Shown here in pieces: positions 7,087 through 13,703 of a stretch of 64,000 nt of DNA. Positions within the stretch are counted from its first letter, which is position 1. Each line of letters begins with the position of its first letter. The translations under genes were made by a program, and so were the position numbers. The DNA comes from Vibrio injensis. GTDB lineage: Bacteria > Pseudomonadota > Gammaproteobacteria > Enterobacterales > Vibrionaceae. The DNA is taken from positions 48,427 through 112,426 of the forward strand of contig NZ_BDJF01000023.1 in the NCBI RefSeq assembly GCF_001895205.1, given 5' to 3'. The notes beneath the pieces are model-generated. The model ran no database searches. It worked only from the letters and a program-made list of their open reading frames with translations, and was not told the DNA's origin.

Positions 7087-7987
7087 TATCACCTCCAACA
7101 ACTTTGCTTAAACGCGGCTTCCCATATTTCTCCTTCATCGTCGATTTTGAAGAGCCCCCATACGAAAGCTGCGCTGGTTGTAGCACACCTCCAGGACCCC
7201 TTTGGAACCATCGATCTTCTATCGGTGCGGAATAATTGATCTTTGGGAATGACAGTCGTACAAAGTTACGGCGGCAATTTTCATCGATGTTGAATTGTTT
7301 CGCCTGCTTTAGAGTCATTCCGATCAAATTCGCCTGAAATCGAGCGTTATCTGTCAGAACTGAGCTGCCCCTACTGGCTTGCTGGGCATCACCACCATTG
7401 AGTGCTCCAGCTTTGCTTGTGTGGTGAAGGAATAGCACTGTTGTTGAGTTCTCACGGCAAAGTTGCTCCATGTAGGCTAGCAGTCCAGCCATGTGACCGC
7501 CGTCATTCTCGTCGAGTTTATGAAAGCGCCGCAACGTATCAATGATGACTAGCCGTGCATCACGGGTAACGCTGGCAAGCCAGCGCCGCCATTCTATCGT
7601 CATCACATCCACGCCACGGCCAATAAGGGGAGCAACATGTAGGTTAGTGAATACTGCTTCCTTCTCTATTTTTTTAAGATGTTCACCGATTGAGTAAAAA
7701 CGCCCATTAAGCACATCGCAAGGATCTTCACCTGTGAGGAATACAACTCGGCCAGCGGTTCGCTGCCATGCTGTGTCCATGCCAGCGAAATCGAGTATGT
7801 CAGGGCCACCTGATACTGTTATGGCAGCTTGTAATGCAAGCATCGTTTTCCCTGTCGCGCCAGGCGATACAAGTGCCCCCACAGTACCTGATTTGAAACC
7901 TGGCAATACAAAATCGAGCGGGGTAGGCTCATGTTCTACGGCATGTCGCAGGTCGAGCCACGAAAAATTTTCCATGAATTCGCTCAT
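7076..7987 (-). CDS. repA: RepA-like hexameric replicative helicase (IncQ type)
   Basis: 303 residues with a RecA-like ATPase core. Walker A is PGATGKT (about 42-49), Walker B LVIIDTLRRFH, and there is a downstream FLHHTSK motif and a GSSVLTDNARF segment. This pattern is that of RSF1010 RepA and related AAA helicases, which unwind DNA at the origin after RepC binds iterons. The start at 7987 overlaps the preceding 79-aa gene by 4 bp and has GGAGGTG before it. It makes the island able, in principle, to replicate as a circle after excision. Confidence 0.85.
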   Translation of the reverse strand: MSEFMENFSWLDLRHAVEHEPTPLDFVLPGFKSGTVGALVSPGATGKTMLALQAAITVSGGPDILDFAGMDTAWQRTAGRVVFLTGEDPCDVLNGRFYSIGEHLKKIEKEAVFTNLHVAPLIGRGVDVMTIEWRRWLASVTRDARLVIIDTLRRFHKLDENDGGHMAGLLAYMEQLCRENSTTVLFLHHTSKAGALNGGDAQQASRGSSVLTDNARFQANLIGMTLKQAKQFNIDENCRRNFVRLSFPKINYSAPIEDRWFQRGPGGVLQPAQLSYGGSSKSTMKEKYGKPRLSKVVGGDNDW

Positions 7988-8223
7988 GCAACACCTCCAG
8001 CTTTTGCAGCTTGGATAGAGGATGTCTTGATACGACGATTAATTTCAGCTTCTACTGCTGGATTTATAGCGGTTGGAAGCAGTTTGGTGAAACGTGCAAT
8101 GGCCAGGCACACATAGGCCTTATGGGTTATTGAGCCGCTTGCAGCCGCCACATCGATCATTTGTGAAAATGGTTCCGACAATACAATCTTGCGGAAATAA
8201 GAAGGGTGAATTTGTACGTTCAT
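7984..8223 (-). CDS. Small protein coupled to repA, unknown function
   Basis: 79 residues starting MNVQIHPSYF. The ATG at 8223 has GAGG 6 bases upstream; the longer in-frame version to 8289 lacks such a site. The stop overlaps the repA-like start as ATGA. It occupies the place where IncQ plasmids have a small regulatory gene before repA, so a replication regulator is plausible. I see no clear FlhD-like similarity, though a partner for the FlhC-like protein would be expected nearby. Confidence 0.6.
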   Translation of the reverse strand: MNVQIHPSYFRKIVLSEPFSQMIDVAAASGSITHKAYVCLAIARFTKLLPTAINPAVEAEINRRIKTSSIQAAKAGGVA

Positions 8224-8383
8224 AACAAACCTCAACGAATAAAAAGTTGAGGCACTGCGCTCGCGGCTGTTGATAGCACTCCGCCCCATTCGCGCCTGAT
8301 TAACGGGGGGTTATGGCGATACGCTTTAACCACGTAGGTCAGAACCTACAGGGCCGCTCATGCTAACCATGAACTCGCAGTGG

Positions 8384-8403
8384 AACTTTCACATGTGAAA
8401 GTT
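8384..8403. repeat. Palindrome family, copy 1
   Basis: AACTTTCACATGTGAAAGTT is a perfect 20-bp palindrome within the leader between the 41-aa ORF and the repA operon. The same core recurs three times in the next 5 kb. Here no T-run follows beyond four Ts, and it sits 160 bp before the 79-aa gene, so an operator role is as likely as termination. Confidence 0.75.
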
Positions 8404-8463
8404 TTCCGCTTACCAAATCAATTAATATGCTGTTTGTTTAGGGAGGCCAGCTACCTCACCAGT

Positions 8464-8589
8464 TTAAAAACTTGCTATTAAGATGGAGGTAAATATCTTG
8501 CTGGCGATTCGAATTATGTCCACTCCGAACAAACTTGCGATTAGTAAGCCAGCGATTACCATTTCAATTTTTGTGATTTGTGTGTACAT
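8464..8589 (-). CDS. 41-aa single-membrane-segment peptide
   Basis: The reading frame begins MYTQITKIEMVIAGLLIASL and ends IASF, with GAGGAG 7 bases before the ATG at 8589. It starts 11 bp after the FlhC-like gene on the same strand. One hydrophobic helix (about residues 9-21) and an amphipathic tail suggest a small inner-membrane peptide. Too short for domain assignment. The ribosome site and spacing are the support. Confidence 0.5.
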   Translation of the reverse strand: MYTQITKIEMVIAGLLIASLFGVDIIRIASKIFTSILIASF

Positions 8590-8600
8590 AACAAATCTCC

Positions 8601-9167
8601 TCAAAACAACGGTTGTTGGTCACCAGGTTTAGGACAGGTAGCAATATGTCCAAGACGATGATCTGTTTTTGGATGCTCCCAATTACTCTTTCCACAAGTA
8701 GGGCAGAATTTGCTAACAACTTTATCTCTCAGCCCAGGACCGCTGAATACTTCACTTTTACAATGCACGCATTCAACAAAAAAAGCCTTGCCACTTTTTA
8801 TTTCTTTACATGCTTTGTAAAAGCCAGAAATATCAAAGTCTTTTTCACTTCTTAACCACTCAGATGCTTTTATAACAGCTTCTATGTGAGGCATTTTTTC
8901 ACTCAGCTCAGAATAAATATGAATTGCTGCGGAATATTTTATCCAGGCTGACTTTGAGAGAATATCTTGCCCATAAGTTGCCCGACTACATTCCTTAATG
9001 GATAAGTCCTCCCTTATTTTTCTAATTTGCTTATAGGTAAAGGAGGTCTCTTCCATAACTATGGAAGTAGAAAAACCTTTTTTCACAAGATAATAGCCAA
9101 ACGCCCATCGATTAAGGTGATGGTTACCTGGCAGGAACGGTAGTGGTTTGAATACATCGGAACGCAT
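8601..9167 (-). CDS. FlhC/AcaC/SetC-like transcriptional activator
   Basis: 188 residues. Four cysteines (C133, C136, C155, C158; CX2C-X18-CX2C) fall almost where E. coli FlhC has its zinc site (137, 140, 157, 160, CX2C-X16-CX2C), and the total length matches FlhC (192). The preceding helical part, with WIKYSAAIHIYSEL and ASEWLRSEKDF, also fits. Mobile-element members of this family (SetC of SXT, AcaC of IncC, SgaC of SGI1) work with an FlhD-like partner to activate transfer and excision genes. Four boxes of the kind they bind occur in this island. No FlhD-like gene is evident in the window, so the partner may be elsewhere or supplied by a helper element. Confidence 0.65.
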   Translation of the reverse strand: MRSDVFKPLPFLPGNHHLNRWAFGYYLVKKGFSTSIVMEETSFTYKQIRKIREDLSIKECSRATYGQDILSKSAWIKYSAAIHIYSELSEKMPHIEAVIKASEWLRSEKDFDISGFYKACKEIKSGKAFFVECVHCKSEVFSGPGLRDKVVSKFCPTCGKSNWEHPKTDHRLGHIATCPKPGDQQPLF

Positions 9168-9483
9168 AAAGCCCCCTGTTCAAAGTTTAAAACAATGAAC
9201 AAGCGAGACCCCATGCCTTACTTGGTGTCCCAAACACAAATCATGAATGGGCTGTTTGATGTGCGAAAGAATAAATCCTTACGCTAATGAAAATGCTGTT
9301 TAAAGGCCAGCTACCGTTGTTTAAATAATATCAAGACGGGGGGAGTTGTCAACAACTCTAAAAACAAAATTAGTCAATTATTTCATTAGCTTAAGTTTGT
9401 TACGTCAGAACAAATTTCAATTACTGTAATTATCATAATTACGATAATACCGTAATTATCGTAACCCTAATCCTTTTTCCATT
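9168..9483. promoter_or_regulatory. Divergent control region with AT-rich operator-like repeats
   Basis: This lies between the leftward FlhC-like gene and the rightward fimbrial operon. TTACGATAAT (9439-9448) and ATTATCGTAA (9455-9464) form a perfect 10-bp inverted repeat, and a related TGTAATTATCATAATT precedes it. A segment at about 9290-9345 (ATGCTGTTT, then AGGCCAGCTACC, then GTTTAAA) is repeated in degenerate form at about 8428-8490 upstream of the repA operon. These look like repressor sites, but the binding protein is unknown. Confidence 0.5.
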
Positions 9484-9513
9484 TTGTCCAAATTGGGCAG
9501 TTTGGCGTGCCAA
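9484..9513 (+). promoter_or_regulatory. Island regulon box (copy b), fimbrial operon
   Basis: TTGTCCAAATTGGGCA then GTTTGGCGTGCCAA, identical over these 30 bases to the minus-strand reading of copy a. It ends 69 bp before the chosen fimbrial-subunit start and is in the same orientation relative to its gene as the other copies. Confidence 0.7.
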
Positions 9514-9582
9514 ATCATCAGGTAATAACCATCAAAATTCTCCATGCGAAAACGCATTTCTATTCAAATGGAGATACAACAA

Positions 9583-10170
9583 ATGCAAGTTTTTAAATAC
9601 ACCGCCCTGTCAGTAGTTATTTCCCTATCGTCCGCCGCTGCTTTTGCTGGTACAGGCACGGGAACTTCTCAAATCTCGGCAACCCCGCCAGCTTTGTCTG
9701 TGGCCGAAGTTCAGCCGTACACAATGACTTTGGAACGCAAGCCGGGAGCCGCTCCAACTGGCGGGTTCTCTTTAAAAAGTTGGGCGACTTATTTGGCGCA
9801 AAATCCGGAGGACACAGTACAGCCCGGCTGCTTAAAAGTGACAGGAGATATGGATAAATCGGTCGGGATTACCATCACTAACCTGTCAAATCCCACAGCG
9901 CCGGGTGGAGCAACTTTAAGCTTTTCGGGAACACCGAAAATTAACCTAACTACTTCAACTGTTGACTGCTCAGATGCGATCTCAAAAACGAGTACAGGCG
10001 TGGGAGTTAATGCAGCGCCAGTGGCAGGAACCACATCAGCTTCTGGTGAGCTTTACATAGCCTGGTCGTATCGTCAGCCAGCCACGGCAAGCAGCGGATA
10101 CATGCAGCTCAGCACGTGGGAGGAAGGGATCTTTTCCGGAACGGTCGATATCACCGTCGATTACCAATAA
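9583..10170 (+). CDS. Putative alpha-type fimbrial major subunit
   Basis: 195 residues from the ATG at 9583, chosen because GGAG lies 9 bases upstream and a clean signal peptide begins there (MQVFKYTALSVVISL, cleavage near AAAFA|GTG). In-frame ATGs at 9544 and 9568 are less well placed. The mature protein is Thr/Ser/Gly-rich with beta-strand alternation and two cysteines that could form one disulfide. It ends GTVDITVDYQ, a strand like the C-terminal one of CS1/CFA-type pilins. Identification leans on the chaperone and usher genes that follow. No second subunit or tip adhesin gene is seen. Confidence 0.65.
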   Translation: MQVFKYTALSVVISLSSAAAFAGTGTGTSQISATPPALSVAEVQPYTMTLERKPGAAPTGGFSLKSWATYLAQNPEDTVQPGCLKVTGDMDKSVGITITNLSNPTAPGGATLSFSGTPKINLTTSTVDCSDAISKTSTGVGVNAAPVAGTTSASGELYIAWSYRQPATASSGYMQLSTWEEGIFSGTVDITVDYQ

Positions 10171-10231
10171 TTCCAAAGTGTCAGGGCCAGCAAAGCGTTG
10201 GCCCTGACCATTGCTATTCAATGAGGTCCTT

Positions 10232-10603
10232 ATGAAGTCCTTTACTACTTCAATCATGATGTTGACACTATCATCTCTTCTATCTGCACCCGCGACTGCA
10301 TTTCAACTCAAGATCCACGAAGTGGACATCGTTCACAAGGCGGTTGCTGAAATCCCCATAGCAAATACCTTAAATACACCAATCATCGTGAGAATTACTC
10401 CCCCGGATGGAGTACAAGTCTTCCCACGACGCTTCCAACTGCTGCCTGGAGAGCGGCAATTAGTTAAAGCCCGAGAGAGAGATGGGAAAGTCTTATCTCA
10501 AAATGCAAAGATGGCATTCTCATACGCCGTACAAAGCCAAGAAAAACAAGGTGTTCACTCAAGAATCACGCTGAGACTCCCAGTTAGGGAGGTATCTCGA
10601 TGA
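10232..10603 (+). CDS. Short, single-domain fimbrial chaperone
   Basis: 123 residues with a signal peptide (cleavage near ATAFQ). The mature ~95 residues resemble only the N-terminal Ig-like domain of periplasmic pilus chaperones, with a segment VFPRRFQLLPGERQLVKAR matching the typical P-x-x-F-x-L-x-PG-x-x-Q stretch before strand G1. Usual chaperones of the alpha class have about 230 residues and two domains, so the second domain is absent. GAGG lies 5 bases before the ATG at 10232. The stop overlaps the usher start as ATGA, so this is probably the intact form and not a truncation by frameshift. Confidence 0.65.
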   Translation: MKSFTTSIMMLTLSSLLSAPATAFQLKIHEVDIVHKAVAEIPIANTLNTPIIVRITPPDGVQVFPRRFQLLPGERQLVKARERDGKVLSQNAKMAFSYAVQSQEKQGVHSRITLRLPVREVSR

Positions 10604-12711
10604 AGAAAAAACTTTCACATGTGAAAGTTTTTGTCCCCACTGTCTTGTTGGCCGCAGCTTTCACACTCACAGCTTCACCAACTAGTGCGGATGACTACCT
10701 GATGAAGTTTGTCTTGAACGGACAAAACAAGGGGGAGTACCTTGTTTCTCGTGAAGTAGATAGCGCCATTGCTGAGCCAGGGCTATGGCATGCTGCTGGT
10801 GTAAACACAAAAGAGCAACTTCCCTTGGAAAGGCTAAACAACCTTGGTCATGCCAAAATTGTTTGGTCAGAACAAACCATCTACTTTTACCCACGCAACA
10901 ACGCAGCCAAAGCCAGAAAGGTCAAACCAGAGGTTACAATTGAGCCAAATGTATCCAATCTGGATGTAAAATCCTTTGACTACTTTCTCACCTATCAAAG
11001 CAAAGGTGATATTGCAGGTAACATCACGGGAACAGGTCGCGTCGCAAATCTCGATGTTGATGTTAGAGCAGGGTTAGGAGAGCAAGAATCATATTTCTCC
11101 AGCCAGTGGCACGACGAGGAGAACAGCAACGTCAAAGACATTGAAGTCGGTCGTGTTCAGCGTTACGGGCTGGATGGTTTCTCACTCACGAATGAAAGTA
11201 GCCTTGCCACTGGATCATTTTCTAATGACCAAATTGAGCTTTATTGGCCTGTTGGAACACGGGTAGATGTTTACCGTGACGGAACCTATTTACAATCTCT
11301 AGTTCTGGATAGCGAGCCGTTCTCTTACAAAATCGAGCTGAATTACAGTAATAATCAATATAAATTCTATGCGGTTTTACCTGACGGCAGAACAGACACT
11401 AAAACAATCGAGAGAGCCATTTCAGGGCGGCTTGCGCCAGTAGGAGGCCTAACCTATCAAGTAGCTGTAGGCAAATCTCCAGCCACTGATGAAAGCAAGT
11501 TAATTGGACGCTTGAGCTACGGGATGACCAATGAATTGTCACTTTTCGCTGGTCAGGATGAGCAGGAAAGACAGTATTTTTCCGCTTTATATTCAAGAGA
11601 TGACTTTTCATTTGAGCCTATTTGGTATGGCAGTAGTGGATACGCTCTGAGCGGTTCTTGGCAGGATGGCAATCTTGCGATCTTTGGGAAATTAAGTGAT
11701 TTAGACAACTATCACTTACGCTCTGTTAGTGTTTCATCACGCTCTCTGTTCCAACCAACTATTCAGTATTCTTCCCGCACGCACGGCGGCTATGAAACTC
11801 AGGAAACGACGCTACGCACGTATCACAGCACGCGCCTTGAGACACTGAATACATCAATTTCTTTATCTCCATACTATTCGAATCGTTTAACCAATGGTGT
11901 CAGATCCAACATCTTTGGAGGGCGGATGCTTGCTAGCATGGAGGCGGGTTGGCAAGTTTTGGCGTCTTATGAGCACGAAAGTAAAGATATTAATGGTATT
12001 AGAGATATAGAACGTTTCAATGGAGAGATATCAAAACGATTCAGCTTAGGGCGCCTCACCTACCGCTACGCGGCGAGCAATTTTGGTCATGGATGGGAAG
12101 GCCAGCAACAAAGCTTGCGTGCTGATCTTTGGAACTGGAAATTTGCAACTGTGTCAGCTTCGTTCAATCATTCGTCTGGTGGAGGTAACAACATTACTTT
12201 ATCAGTCAGTGGTAGCTTTGGCCGAACTGGATTCCAGCGAGCTCCCCAGAGAAGTCAAGCCACCCTTGTGTTGTCCACCTGTCGGGACCTTAATGCTGAT
12301 GGTATTTGCCAGGAAGTTGAACCAGAAGTTAAAGGTGTTACCGCCAGTGTTGATGGTCGTCAGGTTAGAACTCCGGCCGTCATTGATTCTCTAACTCCGT
12401 ACCGACGGTACGATATAGAAGTATCTGGAGATTTTGGATTGTCGCCTCAATACGATTCCATTCAGTCAGATCGGCTAGTTCGTGGAGGGATAAACCATCT
12501 TCGCCTGCCTTTGTCTGAAGTCAGGGAAATTGAGGGCCAGCTTGAGCGAGACGGAATTAGAGTCGCTCTCATTGACACAGAAACAGGAGATGTTCTGGCG
12601 GAACAAACCACTGAGTTTGGGGGATGGTATCTGTTTTATGCACCGGCAGGACTCAAGGTCAAGGTTGTGGAAGAACCTGAGTTAAAACCGACTAAAAACT
12701 TTCACATGTGA
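10600..12711 (+). CDS. Fimbrial outer-membrane usher, short alpha/TcfC-CooC type
   Basis: 703 residues: signal peptide (cleavage near SPTSA|DDY), a small N-terminal domain, a long beta-strand-rich region as in the 24-strand usher pore, and a C-terminal domain with cysteines CRDLNADGIC. Ushers of the CFA/Tcf class usually have 850-900 residues, so this one is compact. Codons 3-11 and the stop codon both sit inside copies of a perfect palindrome (10607-10632 and 12691-12722). The TGA stop lies at the palindrome centre, so the last residues (KNFHM) are encoded by the repeat. The C-terminus may therefore have been reset by insertion of the repeat. It is translationally coupled to the chaperone gene. 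Confidence 0.75.
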   Translation: MKKKLSHVKVFVPTVLLAAAFTLTASPTSADDYLMKFVLNGQNKGEYLVSREVDSAIAEPGLWHAAGVNTKEQLPLERLNNLGHAKIVWSEQTIYFYPRNNAAKARKVKPEVTIEPNVSNLDVKSFDYFLTYQSKGDIAGNITGTGRVANLDVDVRAGLGEQESYFSSQWHDEENSNVKDIEVGRVQRYGLDGFSLTNESSLATGSFSNDQIELYWPVGTRVDVYRDGTYLQSLVLDSEPFSYKIELNYSNNQYKFYAVLPDGRTDTKTIERAISGRLAPVGGLTYQVAVGKSPATDESKLIGRLSYGMTNELSLFAGQDEQERQYFSALYSRDDFSFEPIWYGSSGYALSGSWQDGNLAIFGKLSDLDNYHLRSVSVSSRSLFQPTIQYSSRTHGGYETQETTLRTYHSTRLETLNTSISLSPYYSNRLTNGVRSNIFGGRMLASMEAGWQVLASYEHESKDINGIRDIERFNGEISKRFSLGRLTYRYAASNFGHGWEGQQQSLRADLWNWKFATVSASFNHSSGGGNNITLSVSGSFGRTGFQRAPQRSQATLVLSTCRDLNADGICQEVEPEVKGVTASVDGRQVRTPAVIDSLTPYRRYDIEVSGDFGLSPQYDSIQSDRLVRGGINHLRLPLSEVREIEGQLERDGIRVALIDTETGDVLAEQTTEFGGWYLFYAPAGLKVKVVEEPELKPTKNFHM
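10607..10632. repeat. Palindrome family, copy 2 (inside usher codons 3-11)
   Basis: A perfect 26-bp palindrome with core ACTTTCACATGTGAAAGT flanked by A4/T4 arms. It starts 7 bp after the usher start codon, where a bound protein or RNA hairpin would affect expression of the usher. Confidence 0.8.
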
Positions 12712-12722
12712 AAGTTTTTAGT
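12691..12722. repeat. Palindrome family, copy 3 (32-bp perfect palindrome over usher stop)
   Basis: ACTAAAAACTTTCACA is followed directly by its exact complement. This is the longest copy. It ends in runs of T on both strands and could act as a two-way terminator after the usher. It begins 48 bp before the regulon box of the next gene. Confidence 0.8.
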
Positions 12723-12738
12723 ACCAAAAGTGACCGAT

Positions 12739-12768
12739 TTGTCCAAAATGGGCACTTTAGCGTGCCAA
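12739..12768 (+). promoter_or_regulatory. Island regulon box (copy c), gene at 12825
   Basis: TTGTCCAAAATGGGCA then CTTTAGCGTGCCAA. It differs from copies a and b at three positions (AAATTGG to AAAATGG, GCAGTTTGGC to GCACTTTAGC). It shares with copy a an upstream AAGTGACCGATT and a downstream AGTAAAAATA at the same spacing. It ends 56 bp before the start codon. Confidence 0.7.
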
Positions 12769-12824
12769 CTATGGCTAATTTCTGAGTAAAAATAGCTCTG
12801 TCTTAAGCAAATTGGAGATTGGTC

Positions 12825-13238
12825 ATGGTATATCATTTACATCTTGATTTTGAAAACAAAGAGTATTTTTATTCCGAGCAAGCTTGGTCAACTCAAGAGA
12901 CAATCCAAGGCCTTCTTCTTCCTATCTCAGCGCATCCTTGCGCAGAGGATAAAGAAGTTTTGAGCGCTATTGAGGATGTTAAGCCTTTAATTGTTCAAGT
13001 GCTGGGTAAGGTTGAGATTGAGTGGAATGACTGGATGACTCAAAAGCCAACAATCATCTACAAGGAAGATGTTAAGTTGTTGATAAGAAAACTTAAAGAG
13101 GAATTTTATGTTAACTCATATCTCTCTTACCTAGACAATAAAAAAATTAGTGAGGGACATAAACAAGTCGCCCGTGGTGAGTTTTTTTCCCAGGATATCC
13201 CCTGCATGAGAGATGAAGGTGGATTTGCCTTCGATTGA
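12825..13238 (+). CDS. Unrecognised 137-aa protein in the island regulon
   Basis: The ATG at 12825 has GGAG 7 bases upstream, better than the in-frame TTG at 12819. It is a soluble acidic protein with no signal peptide. The C-terminal part (YLSYLDNKKISEGHKQVARG, then EFFSQD) is loosely like antitoxin tails, which is weak evidence. It has its own regulon box and is followed by a palindrome at 13254-13279, so it forms a single-gene transcription unit switched on with mobilization genes. Function unknown. Confidence 0.55.
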   Translation: MVYHLHLDFENKEYFYSEQAWSTQETIQGLLLPISAHPCAEDKEVLSAIEDVKPLIVQVLGKVEIEWNDWMTQKPTIIYKEDVKLLIRKLKEEFYVNSYLSYLDNKKISEGHKQVARGEFFSQDIPCMRDEGGFAFD

Positions 13239-13253
13239 ATCATGCTAAGGCAG

Positions 13254-13279
13254 AAAAACTTTCACATGTGAAAGTTTTT
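13254..13279. repeat. Palindrome family, copy 4
   Basis: A perfect 26-bp palindrome with A5/T5 arms between two convergent genes (12825-13238 forward and 13296-13436 reverse). In this place a bidirectional terminator would be the simplest reading, yet the stem has no loop bases, which is unusual for a terminator. Confidence 0.8.
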
Positions 13280-13295
13280 TGTGCCTACTCCATAG

Positions 13296-13436
13296 TCAGC
13301 CGTCTGATTTATCGCCAGCGGCTGACGCCTCAGCCTTCTCATCAATATCTTTTATAATTTCCTTTGCTTTTTCATGAGCTTGCTGAACAACCTCCGGTTT
13401 CTCATGCTCGATGATTTCATCTAACGATCTTGCCAT
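13296..13436 (-). CDS. 46-aa charged helical protein
   Basis: The frame reads MARSLDEIIEHEKPEVVQQA and ends AAGDKSDG. GGAGGG lies 5 bases before the ATG at 13436, a near-consensus ribosome site. It is rich in Glu/Lys with a heptad-like pattern, so probably one long helix. The N-terminus (DEIIEHEKPEVVQQAHEKAK) recalls the leader helix of some antitoxins, but I cannot assign a family. Confidence 0.55.
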   Translation of the reverse strand: MARSLDEIIEHEKPEVVQQAHEKAKEIIKDIDEKAEASAAGDKSDG

Positions 13437-13501
13437 GATGCCCTCCTTCTAAGTTCAAACTATTATAAACGATAGATGTTAGATAACGAGAGGGATGACG
13501 G

Positions 13502-13600
13502 ATGACGCCGTTGATCTGGGGAATCTTGGGATTATTTGCCTTCTTTACAATAGTCACTATAGGTAGTCTGTACCTTTACAGTAAGCGGGATAAGCACTGA
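13502..13600 (+). CDS. 32-aa membrane peptide
   Basis: Frame MTPLIWGILGLFAFFTIVTI followed by GSLYLYSKRDKH: one transmembrane helix and a basic C-terminal tail, so the tail would face the cytoplasm. GAGAGG lies about 10 bases before the ATG. A short toxin-like or regulatory membrane peptide is possible. Evidence is limited to composition and ribosome site. Confidence 0.4.
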   Translation: MTPLIWGILGLFAFFTIVTIGSLYLYSKRDKH

Positions 13601-13617
13601 GCTAAATAACGCTCAAT

Positions 13618-13646
13618 GTGTCCGTATTGGGCAGTTTGAGAGTCAA
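13618..13646 (+). promoter_or_regulatory. Island regulon box (copy d), excisionase-type gene
   Basis: GTGTCCGTATTGGGCAG then TTTGAGAGTCAA. This is the most diverged copy. ATTGGGCAGTTTG is kept exactly and the second dyad becomes TTGAgagTCAA. It ends 57 bp before the start at 13704. In related islands, excisionase (rdfM/xis) promoters carry SetCD/AcaCD boxes. Confidence 0.6.
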
Positions 13647-13703
13647 TATACTGAAGGAACAAATGAGAAAATAACAGCAAGTAAAGTAAGTGAAGGGAAG
13701 AAA

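Noticed and set aside
12543..12711. Frameshift as the cause of the short usher
   Set aside because: I looked for continuation in the other frames after 12711 and saw none; the end is explained by the palindrome stop.
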